DNA from: Acidobacteriota bacterium
Lineage (GTDB): Bacteria; Acidobacteriota; Blastocatellia; RBC074
Direction of reading: 5' to 3'
DNA length: 64,000 bases
Assembly: GCA_018269055.1 (NCBI GenBank)
Contig: JAFDVI010000010.1
Span: forward strand, 18,086 to 82,085
Below the pieces are notes generated by a model, which did no database searches, was not told where the DNA came from, and worked only from the letters and a program-made list of their open reading frames with translations. Positions 24,904 through 33,034 of this stretch are shown one piece after another (position 1 is the stretch's first letter; each line of letters begins with the position of its first letter). Both the position numbers and the translations under genes were made by a program.

Positions 24904-25992
24904 ATGAGCCCAAGCAAATCATTGAAGCAGAGACTGACCAGAAGCCGTCGCCGTTTGTGGTGGGGAACACTGTTGTTGATGGCGATTGCGGTCATGGCAG
25001 GAGGTTGCCGCCATAGTGAAAAACCGCCTGCGCCGGTCAGTTCGGATCCGCTGAAAGTGAAGCCGATTGCGTTTAATGAACAGAATGAAGATGAAAATTA
25101 CAACGCGTCCGGCGTCGTTCCGATTGAAGATGGTCGTTTTCTGTTTTGCGACAACCACGTGTCCAATGCGCTGTACGAACTCGATCTGAATCCCGATGGA
25201 CAACAAAAGGGGGATGTGATCCGGCGACCATTGCAGGGGGTGACGGGCGATGGCATTGACGATCTGGAAGGCATGACTTTTGCCGAAGAAAATGGGCATC
25301 GGTTCATTTTCGTGGCTTCGTCGCTTTCGCTAAAAAAGGCAATTCAGAACTTGCATGACAAACCGTCCAGAGTTCCCACGGACGGTTTGTTGCGCGTGAC
25401 GCTCGATCAGACGTATGGACTCAAAGCCGAAAATATGCCGGGGTTCCGTGCGTGGTTGATTCAGCATGAGCCCGAATTGACGCAAGCGGCCAAACTGGCG
25501 CCCAATGACGATGGACTCAATATCGAAGGATTGGCTTGGGATCGCCAACGGCATGCTTTGTTATTAGGACTGCGTTCACCGGTGCCGGATGGCAACCCGG
25601 TCGTCCTGGTAATCAAGGTCAAGGATTTGGCCGGCGCCTGGACAACCGACAATCTGGAGCTGCTGCCCGCCATCCGGCTTGTGCCCGAATCGCCAATGCC
25701 AAGGAAGGAAACGCAGGGCATTCGCAGTCTCGAATACATCGAAGAACTCAAAACCTTCCTGGTCATCCTAGGCAAATCCACGGACGAATCAGAAGCGCCC
25801 TTTGCGCTTTATGCCTGGGACGGACAACCCGCTGGTGTTTTGCAACCGCTGCCGGTCACGTTTAACAAAAAAATGAAGCCCGAAGGAGTAACAGCCGGAA
25901 CAGTCGGCGGAAAGCCGGTATTGTTATTTGTGGACGACGGCGGCGGGTATCAAATCGTACCGCAAGACGCACTGCCCGCCCTGAGGAGATAA
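24904..25992 (+). CDS. DUF3616-like lipoprotein
   Basis: A 362-residue protein. ATG at 24904 has GAGGAG 6 nt upstream. The N-terminus has a basic region, a hydrophobic stretch and a lipobox (MAGGC), so it is probably lipidated. The rest is a propeller-like domain with GIDDLEGMTFAEENGHRFIF, DDGLNIEGLAWDRQRHALL, LLGLRSPVPDGNPV and MKPEGVTAG, characteristic of DUF3616. The same blocks occur at the C-terminus of the FHA fusion at 6893-9526. Function is unknown. The 140 bases between arsC and this gene show no gene, so linkage to the ars operon is uncertain. Confidence 0.75.
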   Translation: MSPSKSLKQRLTRSRRRLWWGTLLLMAIAVMAGGCRHSEKPPAPVSSDPLKVKPIAFNEQNEDENYNASGVVPIEDGRFLFCDNHVSNALYELDLNPDGQQKGDVIRRPLQGVTGDGIDDLEGMTFAEENGHRFIFVASSLSLKKAIQNLHDKPSRVPTDGLLRVTLDQTYGLKAENMPGFRAWLIQHEPELTQAAKLAPNDDGLNIEGLAWDRQRHALLLGLRSPVPDGNPVVLVIKVKDLAGAWTTDNLELLPAIRLVPESPMPRKETQGIRSLEYIEELKTFLVILGKSTDESEAPFALYAWDGQPAGVLQPLPVTFNKKMKPEGVTAGTVGGKPVLLFVDDGGGYQIVPQDALPALRR

Positions 25993-26025
25993 GGCAAGGC
26001 AAGAAAGCCGCGCAACCGAATAAGT

Positions 26026-27000
26026 TCAAATGCCCAAGGCTTTGCGGAAAATGGGAAAGTCTTTGGTCTTCCAGAGTTTCCCGTCCAGCAAATAGTGTTG
26101 GAAGGACATTCCCCACAGGGCGGCAAACGCGTAATCGCTGTCAGCCAGCGTTCGCGGCAGCACGTTGAAAATCAAGTTGAGGCCAAGAATAATTAACAGG
26201 TACCCGCCCAGCGTATGCCAGGTCTTCTTGTTGGTAGCGGGCTCTTCACGTTCGGTGCGGTGATAAAGCCAGGTCAGTTTGTGATACTGCAAGGCGTGCC
26301 CCAACCCAATTAGAATTCCCGCCGCTTTGATCCCATGTCCGCTGTAGACAGCGTACCAGAACGCCAGCCACTGCAACGGAATGATCAATCCCATGAAAAC
26401 AAGTTTGATCCAAACCGGTTTTGGTTTGCTGATTTGCCGCAGCAGATAAATGCACGCCAACAATAGATAACAAATCGTCAGTGCCAAAATAATCGCGGCA
26501 GTTTGATTGTTGTAGGCAAAAAAGAAAAATAGCGGCAGCGTGAGCGAAGTCAATAGAAAGTATTTGTCCAGTTTGAAATCGTCAAATTCTTCGGCTTTGC
26601 GTTTGTAGAGCATGACGAAGCCCAAATGCTGTTTGGCGTAATGGACGTGTAACCAGCAAAAGGCGAACACGAAGAACGGTTGCGCAAATCCCAGCCAAAC
26701 CAATACCGGCCCCAGCAGCGTAAGCGGAATCAGCAGCCATAAAAACCATCCGAAACGTTGTCGTTCCGCCGAGTCGAGATAGCTGCGCGTGGCCGTGGCG
26801 AACACGTGTGGAGATTCAATCACCAAAAGCATTGCAAAGCTCATCCACAGAATCGGGAAACCGGACAAAAACGCTGCCAACAGGATGTAAGAAACAATTG
26901 CCCCTCCAAACACCCAAATCCAATCCTCTTTTTTGCTGATCAACCAATTGGTGGTTGACGCAGTTGCCGAAATCAATACGGAAGCCGCCGAAGTCGCCAT
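26026..27000 (-). CDS. Polytopic membrane protein of unknown function
   Basis: A 324-residue protein with about eight transmembrane segments. ATG at 27000 is preceded by GGAGATCTTTC, a good ribosome-binding site. Conserved-looking polar positions recur at membrane edges: ESPHVFATATRSYLD (about 63-77), WLHVHYAKQHLGFVMLYKR (about 117-135), GHALQYHKLTWLYHR (about 235-250) and MSFQHYLLDGKLWK near the C-terminus. Four His-rich clusters could line a metal or heme site, as in some membrane oxygenases. That is inference; I cannot name a family. It converges on the DUF3616-like gene with only 33 bases between them. Confidence 0.7.
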   Translation of the reverse strand: MATSAASVLISATASTTNWLISKKEDWIWVFGGAIVSYILLAAFLSGFPILWMSFAMLLVIESPHVFATATRSYLDSAERQRFGWFLWLLIPLTLLGPVLVWLGFAQPFFVFAFCWLHVHYAKQHLGFVMLYKRKAEEFDDFKLDKYFLLTSLTLPLFFFFAYNNQTAAIILALTICYLLLACIYLLRQISKPKPVWIKLVFMGLIIPLQWLAFWYAVYSGHGIKAAGILIGLGHALQYHKLTWLYHRTEREEPATNKKTWHTLGGYLLIILGLNLIFNVLPRTLADSDYAFAALWGMSFQHYLLDGKLWKTKDFPIFRKALGI

Positions 27001-27149
27001 GAAAGATCTCCAGGTTGTTAAGGGGGGAGATAGAGGGAATTCGTCGGGTGAGTTAAAGGGGTGTGTTCAGGCCTTGGGGATGAACGAGCGGCATTCTATG
27101 CAGGTCGGTCGCCGCAGTAAACAAAAAATTAGTTAAAAACCGGGGAGTG

Positions 27150-28475
27150 TCAATTTACCTTGTACTCGCCTTCCCGTTGTTTGCCCGACTGGGCATCAAC
27201 CGGCAGGGATTTTTTGGCTGGGAGCAAGCTCAGCCGTCTGCCGGTAATTAATCGTGCGCCGCGTTGATAGGTGAAATACGACCAAGCCCAGTTGAACATG
27301 ACTGCGAAACGGTTGCGGAATCCGATCAAAAACCAGATGTGCAATCCCAACCAGAACAGCCACGCCGGAAAACCCGAAAGTTTCAATTTGCCGACGTGCG
27401 CAATGGCGGCTTTGCGGCCAATCGTGGCCATGCTGCCTTTGTCCGTGTAATGAAATTTCTCGCGCGGGTTGCCGTTCAAATCGTTTTGAATGTTTCGCGC
27501 TACGCAGCGACCCATCTGCATGGCGACGGGGCTGACACCGGGCAGCGGAGCGCCGTTTTGGATGAACAGCGTCATATCGCCGATGGCAAACACATTGGAA
27601 TGACCGGGCAGGGTTAAATCTTCGTTGATGATAATGCGACCGGCGCGATCGGTTTCAACGCCCAGTGTTTTCGTCAGCGCAGTTGCGCGAACGCCCGCAC
27701 CCCAAATCACCGTTGGGGCGTTGATCCGCTGTTCGCCAAGCTGGACTCCGTTTTCATCAATGCCAGTGACTTGAGCGCCCGTGCGGACTTTGACGCCGAG
27801 CGCGGTCAATTGACGCAATGCGCTTTCGGACAAATCGGGCGGAAAACTGGGGAGAATTCTGTCGCCACCTTCGAGCAATAAAATTTCAGCGGCTTCGGGA
27901 TGAATTGTGCGGAAATCCCGCGCCAACACGAAGCGTGCAAGTTCGGCGATGGAACCGGCGAGTTCGACGCCGGTCGGGCCTCCGCCGACGACCACAAACG
28001 TCAGCAACTCGCGGCGACGTTGTGGGTCAGTCTCTTTTTCGGCGGCTTCAAAGGCCATCAATACACGGCGGCGAATTTCGACCGCGTCGTCCAAATCCTT
28101 CAATCCTGGCGCGACCTGTTCCCATTCGTCGTGGCCGAAATAACTGGTGCGTCCGCCGGTCGCCAGCAGCAGGTAATCGTACGCCATCCGCTGATCGCTG
28201 AAGATGACTTCGCGATTGGCGAAATCAACTCCGGTGGCTTCGGCCAGCATCACGGAAACATTTTTCTGTTTGCGAAGGATGGAGCGAATGGGCGCGGCAA
28301 TGTCGGCTGGGGAAAGTCCGGCCATCGCCACCTGATACAGCAGCGGTTGGAACAAATGGTGATTTGTACGGTCAACGACGGTGATTTGCACCGGCGCTTT
28401 TTTCAGAGCTTGTGTGGCGGTCAATCCGCCGAATCCGGCTCCGATGATGATTACGTGTGGGGCAGTAGTTGGCAT
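27150..28475 (-). CDS. ndh: Type II NADH dehydrogenase (NDH-2)
   Basis: A 441-residue flavoprotein. The FAD-binding motif is IIIGAGFGGLTATQAL (about 9-24) and the NADH-binding motif VVVGGGPTGVELAGSIAEL (about 163-181). HHLFQPLLYQVAMAGLSP and FAIGDMT are typical of NDH-2. A C-terminal hydrophobic/amphipathic region (AWLFWLGLHIWFLIGFRNR) anchors it to the inner membrane. It passes electrons from NADH to quinone without pumping protons. It starts 5 nt after the PQQ-propeller gene stop, without a clear ribosome-binding site, suggesting translational coupling. Confidence 0.93.
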   Translation of the reverse strand: MPTTAPHVIIIGAGFGGLTATQALKKAPVQITVVDRTNHHLFQPLLYQVAMAGLSPADIAAPIRSILRKQKNVSVMLAEATGVDFANREVIFSDQRMAYDYLLLATGGRTSYFGHDEWEQVAPGLKDLDDAVEIRRRVLMAFEAAEKETDPQRRRELLTFVVVGGGPTGVELAGSIAELARFVLARDFRTIHPEAAEILLLEGGDRILPSFPPDLSESALRQLTALGVKVRTGAQVTGIDENGVQLGEQRINAPTVIWGAGVRATALTKTLGVETDRAGRIIINEDLTLPGHSNVFAIGDMTLFIQNGAPLPGVSPVAMQMGRCVARNIQNDLNGNPREKFHYTDKGSMATIGRKAAIAHVGKLKLSGFPAWLFWLGLHIWFLIGFRNRFAVMFNWAWSYFTYQRGARLITGRRLSLLPAKKSLPVDAQSGKQREGEYKVN

Positions 28476-28480
28476 AATGC

Positions 28481-28795
28481 TTAACTGGCGCTTGCCGCAG
28501 CCTGATCGCGTTGCCGTTTTTCCTGAGCAGTCAAAACCTGGCTGCCCGACGGAGTCGCTATCGAAATCAGACCCAATCCCATTCCAGACAGCTTATTGTG
28601 CCAGCGAGGTTCGCCTGTCGCCGCATCCAGACAGAAAATTTCCCCTTTTGTGGTGGCGTACAACTGATTGCCGTCCAGCACCACATTGACGAAATCTCCG
28701 CCTTTCAGCGGCATTCGCCAAAGCTCTTCGCCTGTTGTGCGGTTGAGCGCAATCACTGCTCCTTTGATTCCCAGATAAATTGCATTCACAGCCAT
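28481..28795 (-). CDS. Short PQQ-like beta-propeller repeat protein
   Basis: A 104-residue protein. ATG at 28795 follows AAGGAAAA, so this start is preferred over the TTG at 28801. It contains two or so PQQ-type blades: IALNRTTGEELWRMPLKG and IFCLDAATGEPRWHNKL. A full propeller needs six to eight blades, so it is either a fragment that assembles or a remnant. No signal peptide is seen. It is squeezed between hom (12 nt upstream) and ndh (5 nt downstream). Confidence 0.7.
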   Translation of the reverse strand: MAVNAIYLGIKGAVIALNRTTGEELWRMPLKGGDFVNVVLDGNQLYATTKGEIFCLDAATGEPRWHNKLSGMGLGLISIATPSGSQVLTAQEKRQRDQAAASAS

Positions 28796-28807
28796 AACCA
28801 ATTTTCC

Positions 28808-30079
28808 TTAGCTCAATACGCGCAGCAAGACGCCAATTTGTTTGGTCGTCGGTTGTTCAATGATTTCCCTGAGCGCAGCTTGAAGCTGTTTTTCCTTCAC
28901 GCAATGCGTCAGCAGAACAATGGTTGCAGTTCCGTCTTCTGTTACGCCGCGTTGGGTAAAGCTGTGCAAACTGACTCCGTGGTCACCAAATGCCTGTCCC
29001 AAATGACCGATAACTCCCGGCGAATCTTGTGTTTCCAGGCGGATGTAATACCCGTTTTCGGATTCATCAATCGGCATTACTTCGCTGACTTCGGAACTGA
29101 TAGGGAGTTGGAAGTATCGCGCAAAGTCCGGCAATTTGATGGCGCTGGCGATGTTGATGACATCGCCGACCACGGCGCTGGCGGTTGGGTATCGGCCTGC
29201 TCCAGGCCCCATCAACATGATTTCACCGACGGCGCTGCCGCTGATGAAAATGGCGTTGTTGACGCCGTCAACTCCGGCCAGCGGATGCACGCGCGGAACC
29301 AGCATCGGATGCACGCGAACGTCCAAAGCGTCATTTTTTCCGCGTTGCGCCAACCCGATCATTTTGATGCGATAACCGAATTCGCGCGCCAGCTTGATGT
29401 CCAGATCTGTGATTTCGGTGATGCCTTGCCGGTAGATTTTTTCGACTTCAATCGGAGCCTGAAACGCGAGTGAGGAAAGAATAGAGATTTTGTACACCAC
29501 GTCGCGGCCTTCGATGTCATCGCTGGGATCGGCTTCGGCATAACCCGCGGCTTGCGCTTCGGCCAGAGCATCGCCGAAAGTTTTCTGCTCGCGCTCCATT
29601 TTGGTCAGAATGTAATTCGTCGTGCCGTTGACGATTCCAGCGACGCGCGAAACGCGATTGGCTTGCAGCCCGCGCTGCAAGGTCGAAATCAGCGGAATGC
29701 CTCCGCCGACGGCGGCTTCAAAAAAGATCGTGACGTTGTGGTCATTGGCCAGCGCAAAAAGTTCCGGGCCGTGTTTGGCGATGAGCTCTTTGTTGGCGGT
29801 AACGATATGTTTGCCGCTGGTGATGGCGCGTTTGACCACTTCATACGCCGGATCAATGCCGCCAGCGACTTCCACCAGAATTTCAATGCCGGGATCTTCC
29901 GCCAGTGTGAACGGATCCTGGTTCATTTCAAACTGCGAAAAATCAAAATCGCGGGTCTTATTGCGGTCGCGAACGGAAATCGCGCGAATGTCGAATTGCG
30001 GGTTGTCGCGCAACAGGGCGACGACGCCTGTGCCGACGGTGCCCAATCCAAAAATGCCAAGAGTTGTTTTTGTGCTCAT
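28808..30079 (-). CDS. hom: Homoserine dehydrogenase
   Basis: A 423-residue protein. The NAD(P)-binding site is LGIFGLGTVGTGVVALL (about 7-23). The catalytic region shows GKHIVTANKELIA (about 88-100), AGIVNGTTNYILTKM (about 145-160) and AQAAGYAEADPSDDIEG (about 175-190). A C-terminal ACT domain (about 345-420; DSPGVIGHLGQAF) suggests feedback control, typically by threonine. It converts aspartate semialdehyde to homoserine for threonine and methionine synthesis. The 212 bases upstream show no recognised riboswitch. First gene of an unusual hom-PQQ-ndh run. Confidence 0.95.
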   Translation of the reverse strand: MSTKTTLGIFGLGTVGTGVVALLRDNPQFDIRAISVRDRNKTRDFDFSQFEMNQDPFTLAEDPGIEILVEVAGGIDPAYEVVKRAITSGKHIVTANKELIAKHGPELFALANDHNVTIFFEAAVGGGIPLISTLQRGLQANRVSRVAGIVNGTTNYILTKMEREQKTFGDALAEAQAAGYAEADPSDDIEGRDVVYKISILSSLAFQAPIEVEKIYRQGITEITDLDIKLAREFGYRIKMIGLAQRGKNDALDVRVHPMLVPRVHPLAGVDGVNNAIFISGSAVGEIMLMGPGAGRYPTASAVVGDVINIASAIKLPDFARYFQLPISSEVSEVMPIDESENGYYIRLETQDSPGVIGHLGQAFGDHGVSLHSFTQRGVTEDGTATIVLLTHCVKEKQLQAALREIIEQPTTKQIGVLLRVLS

Positions 30080-30291
30080 AAAATCGAGGTTCTGGGTATT
30101 TCAAAATTACGAAAACGAGCGAGAAGCTTACCTGTCGCGTGCGGTTTCTGGCAAACCTCTGATTTGACTGCAAGGCATTGCGCCGCCGGGCGTTCTGCCA
30201 CTGTTATTTGACGGGGTCTTTGTTTGACACGTTTGGTTGGGGTCAGCTACTTTGAACGGCAAATCAGATTGATATTTTTCAGGGGAAAACG

Positions 30292-30876
30292 ATGAGGACA
30301 ATTTTTGAAGATTCGGAAGCCAGAGCCGCTGCGGAAGAAGTGGGCAAAGTTACTGGGAACAAAGCTTTGCTGCCGGTTTTGTGGCTCATTACGATCGCGT
30401 TTTTAGTAGGCACCTGGGGTGTTTACCGCTGGGCAAATTCTCGCCCGGCTCCGTTGCCGCCCCCCCCACCCGTAACGCTGGCGGATTTGAAACAGGTCGG
30501 CGTCGTGCTTACAGCATTCAACGGATATGTTCGTGACGAGAAATGGCCTGATGCCGAAGCCATGCTTTCCAGTTATGCGCGCCAGAAACTGTTGGCCGAA
30601 GGCAAAACCTTGAAAGACAGCCTGATCGGTAACGTCAACGGCATGAAATTGCGAGAAGCCGCTTCCACACCGGATACGGATCGCACCGATCCGAACATCT
30701 TCAAACAAAATTTCATTTACGTCTTTTCTGACGATCAGGCGCAAAAGTCCGAAACGAAAATCATTCCGCTGTCGCTGGTGATCGAAAACGGCAAGATCGT
30801 GGTCAATGGTTGGAGCGAAGAAAAGCCCTCCGAGAAAAAAGCGGACGACAAAAATGCCGACAACAAAAAAGCCTGA
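30292..30876 (+). CDS. Membrane-anchored protein of unknown function
   Basis: A 194-residue protein. ATG at 30292 follows AGGGGAAAACG. A short cytosolic N-terminus precedes one transmembrane helix (about 24-46; LLPVLWLITIAFLVGTWGVY) and a Pro-rich linker (APLPPPPPV). The outer domain (about 60-170) has ADLKQVGVVLTAFNGYVRDE and FIYVFSDDQAQKSETKII, and the tail is Lys/Asp/Asn-rich. The fold is not recognised. Probably a single-pass inner-membrane protein with a periplasmic domain. It is divergent from hom. Confidence 0.6.
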   Translation: MRTIFEDSEARAAAEEVGKVTGNKALLPVLWLITIAFLVGTWGVYRWANSRPAPLPPPPPVTLADLKQVGVVLTAFNGYVRDEKWPDAEAMLSSYARQKLLAEGKTLKDSLIGNVNGMKLREAASTPDTDRTDPNIFKQNFIYVFSDDQAQKSETKIIPLSLVIENGKIVVNGWSEEKPSEKKADDKNADNKKA

Positions 30877-31038
30877 TAACGCAGAGATCCGGTAAATTTC
30901 CCCAAGCCGGAATTTGGGATTCCGGATCAGGAATTGTCAGCCATGGAATAAATTCCTTATCTCTCTGCGTTACATTGCTGAGCCATAACTTCTGAAAAAC
31001 AGGAAATGGCTTCAATATCATCGTACGAGGTGGAATTT

Positions 31039-31557
31039 ATGCTGAAAACCCTGGTTGCTTTGGTCATGGGATTGGTCTTTGTCTGGGCGTACTCTGCGCA
31101 AACGCCGAAACAATCCGACAAAACGAAACAAAAAATTGAGCAGAACAAGCAAGAGAAGAAAGCAGGTGAAAAAGTCGTGAAGACGGAAGAGGAATGGAAA
31201 AAAGAACTGACGCCGATGCAGTTTTACGTCACGCGTCAGAAAGGAACGGAGCGCGCCTTCACGGGCGAATACTGGGACAATCACGAAGACGGCGTTTACG
31301 TGTGCGTCGCGTGTGGCCAGGAATTATTTAGCTCGAAGCAGAAATTTGATTCCGGCACGGGCTGGCCCAGTTACTGGGCGCCGATGAGTAAAGACGACAT
31401 CCTCACACACGAAGACAACAGCTACGGCATGCAGCGAGTGGAAGTGCTCTGCAGCCGCTGCGAATCCCACCTGGGCCACGTGTTTGACGATGGGCCGAAA
31501 CCAACGGGCTTACGCTATTGCATCAACTCCGCGGCGTTGAAATTCGTAAAGAAGTAA
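31039..31557 (+). CDS. msrB: Exported peptide-methionine (R)-S-oxide reductase
   Basis: A 172-residue protein. ATG at 31039 is preceded by GAGGTGGAATTT and opens a signal peptide ([20 protein letters not shown]); an ATG at 31006 is less likely. A Lys-rich linker leads to the MsrB domain: CVACGQELF and [16 protein letters not shown] bind structural zinc, [11 protein letters not shown] is the substrate region, and [11 protein letters not shown] carries the catalytic Cys. It repairs methionine-R-sulfoxide, here probably in the periplasm or anchored to the membrane. No msrA is visible in the window. Confidence 0.93.
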   Translation: MLKTLVALVMGLVFVWAYSAQTPKQSDKTKQKIEQNKQEKKAGEKVVKTEEEWKKELTPMQFYVTRQKGTERAFTGEYWDNHEDGVYVCVACGQELFSSKQKFDSGTGWPSYWAPMSKDDILTHEDNSYGMQRVEVLCSRCESHLGHVFDDGPKPTGLRYCINSAALKFVKK

Positions 31558-31575
31558 CAGGCATTTATTCAAATC

Positions 31576-31616
31576 AAAACGCGGCCACGATCCGTCGAAG
31601 ATTGTGGCCGCGTTTT
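31576..31616 (+). terminator. Intrinsic terminator after msrB
   Basis: AAAACGCGGCCACGATC at 31576-31592 pairs with the arm at 31600-31616 with a single G-T wobble and a 7-nt loop, ending in a T run. It lies 19 nt after the msrB stop. Confidence 0.8.
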
Positions 31617-31751
31617 TGTCCAAATATACGCATTCGAAAAGAAACTCTCGGATTACTTTCCATCATCGTTGGAACGTCGGAACAAAACGACAAGCGAATT
31701 GCCGTGCTGAAGGAAATTGCTGCCTTGAAAGCTTGAGATAAGCATCGCGCG

Positions 31752-32960
31752 ATGGACTATCCTCCCCCAGAATCACCACAGCCGATCATTGCGACCGAGC
31801 GAGTCGTTGCGTTGGATGTGCTGCGCGGAGTGGCGCTACTCGGCGTGTTATTGATCAACCTCGACAGTGGCTTTCGTGGTTCGCTTTTCGCGCATATCCT
31901 GAACTTCCATACGCATCCGGGCTGGGCCAATCATGCGACGGACCTTGTGCTGGCCTGGATCTTCCAGTTCAAAGCTTTCACACTCTTTTCATTTCTGTTC
32001 GGTGTCGGCGCGGGAGTGCAAATGGAACGAACTGCCAAACGTGGGCGCAGAACTGCTCGATTTCTCTTTCGCCGCTTTACTGTTCTGTTCGCAATTGGCC
32101 TCTTCCACATGCTGCTCATCTGGAACGGCGACATCCTGACGCTCTACGCCGTCTGCGGGCTGCTGCTGATTCCGTTCATCCGGTTGTCTTGCCGGTGGCT
32201 GGCCATCGCAGGGATTGCTGTTATTCTGCTCTCGCCTTATTTGCCATTCTTTGGCAGCCTGTTTCCTTCCGAAACCGCAATACGCACGCAGGCCGAGCTT
32301 GCCACGCGCATTTATGCGACCGGGAGCTTTACGGAAATCATGTCGCTACGCTTTAACGAGGCAGTTCATTTCATCTCGCCGCTGCTCATCGGTGTGTTGC
32401 CGCGCACCTTTGGCTTGATGCTGTTGGGCATAGCCGCTTGGCGCGGACGGCTCGTACAACAACCCGTAGAGCATCGCAAATTGCTCTGGGGCATTGTTGC
32501 TATAGCTGGCAGCCTGGGCGCGTTGACGACGACGCTGGAGCTTTGGGCGAAAGAAACGGGCAATCAACCGCTCGCCGCGTTCGATTGGTTGTACTCTTAC
32601 TCCGCCGTGTTGCTGGCCTTTGCTTACGGAGCAGGTCTGCTGCTTTGCTTTGGTCGTGGGCTGGAAGAACGTCGTGGCTGGTTGGCGCGATTGTTTTCCG
32701 CTGTCGGGCAAATGGCGCTCACCAATTATCTGACGCAATCCGTGATCTTTAGCCTGCTGTTTTACGGCTTCGGCTTCGGGCTGTTTGGAAAACCTGGCTC
32801 TGCCAGCGCGACAGGGATTGGTCTCGCAGTCTTTGCAGTGCAACTTGCCATCAGCGATTGGTGGCTTCTGCGTTTTCGCTTCGGCCCCGTGGAATGGCTC
32901 TGGCGGTCGCTGACGTATGGGAGACGGCAACCGATGAAGTCGGCTGGCTCGGACGCTTGA
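31752..32960 (+). CDS. DUF418 (YeiB-like) membrane protein
   Basis: A 402-residue polytopic protein. The N-terminal ERVVALDVLRGVALLGVLLIN is the family signature, followed by FTLFSFLFGVGAGVQMER. The C-terminal DUF418 part shows VGQMALTNYLTQSVIFSLLFYG and the final FGPVEWLWRSLTYG. About ten transmembrane helices. The family is widespread and uncharacterised, with acyltransferase-like topology. The ATG at 31752 has a weak ribosome-binding site. The 194 bases upstream hold the msrB terminator and a short open frame I could not interpret. Confidence 0.88.
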   Translation: MDYPPPESPQPIIATERVVALDVLRGVALLGVLLINLDSGFRGSLFAHILNFHTHPGWANHATDLVLAWIFQFKAFTLFSFLFGVGAGVQMERTAKRGRRTARFLFRRFTVLFAIGLFHMLLIWNGDILTLYAVCGLLLIPFIRLSCRWLAIAGIAVILLSPYLPFFGSLFPSETAIRTQAELATRIYATGSFTEIMSLRFNEAVHFISPLLIGVLPRTFGLMLLGIAAWRGRLVQQPVEHRKLLWGIVAIAGSLGALTTTLELWAKETGNQPLAAFDWLYSYSAVLLAFAYGAGLLLCFGRGLEERRGWLARLFSAVGQMALTNYLTQSVIFSLLFYGFGFGLFGKPGSASATGIGLAVFAVQLAISDWWLLRFRFGPVEWLWRSLTYGRRQPMKSAGSDA

Positions 32961-33034
32961 TCGCCCTGCTGCGGCGAGGCCATTGGTAACGGTTTCGAAC
33001 TTCTGAACGCGGATGTCTTTGAACGAAACGCCGC

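Noticed and set aside
27900..28484. A 194-codon plus-strand open frame opposite NDH-2
   Set aside because: The opposite strand has intact FAD and NADH motifs; this frame has unlikely composition and no ribosome-binding site.
28511..29473. A 320-codon plus-strand open frame opposite the homoserine dehydrogenase and PQQ-blade genes
   Set aside because: It is antisense to the conserved hom ACT and catalytic domains and shows no recognisable protein features.
31617..31736. Open frame ending LSIIVGTSEQNDKRIAVLKEIAALKA-like residues between msrB and the DUF418 gene
   Set aside because: It might be the tail of a decayed gene, but the start runs through the msrB terminator and no family is recognisable, so no feature was called.
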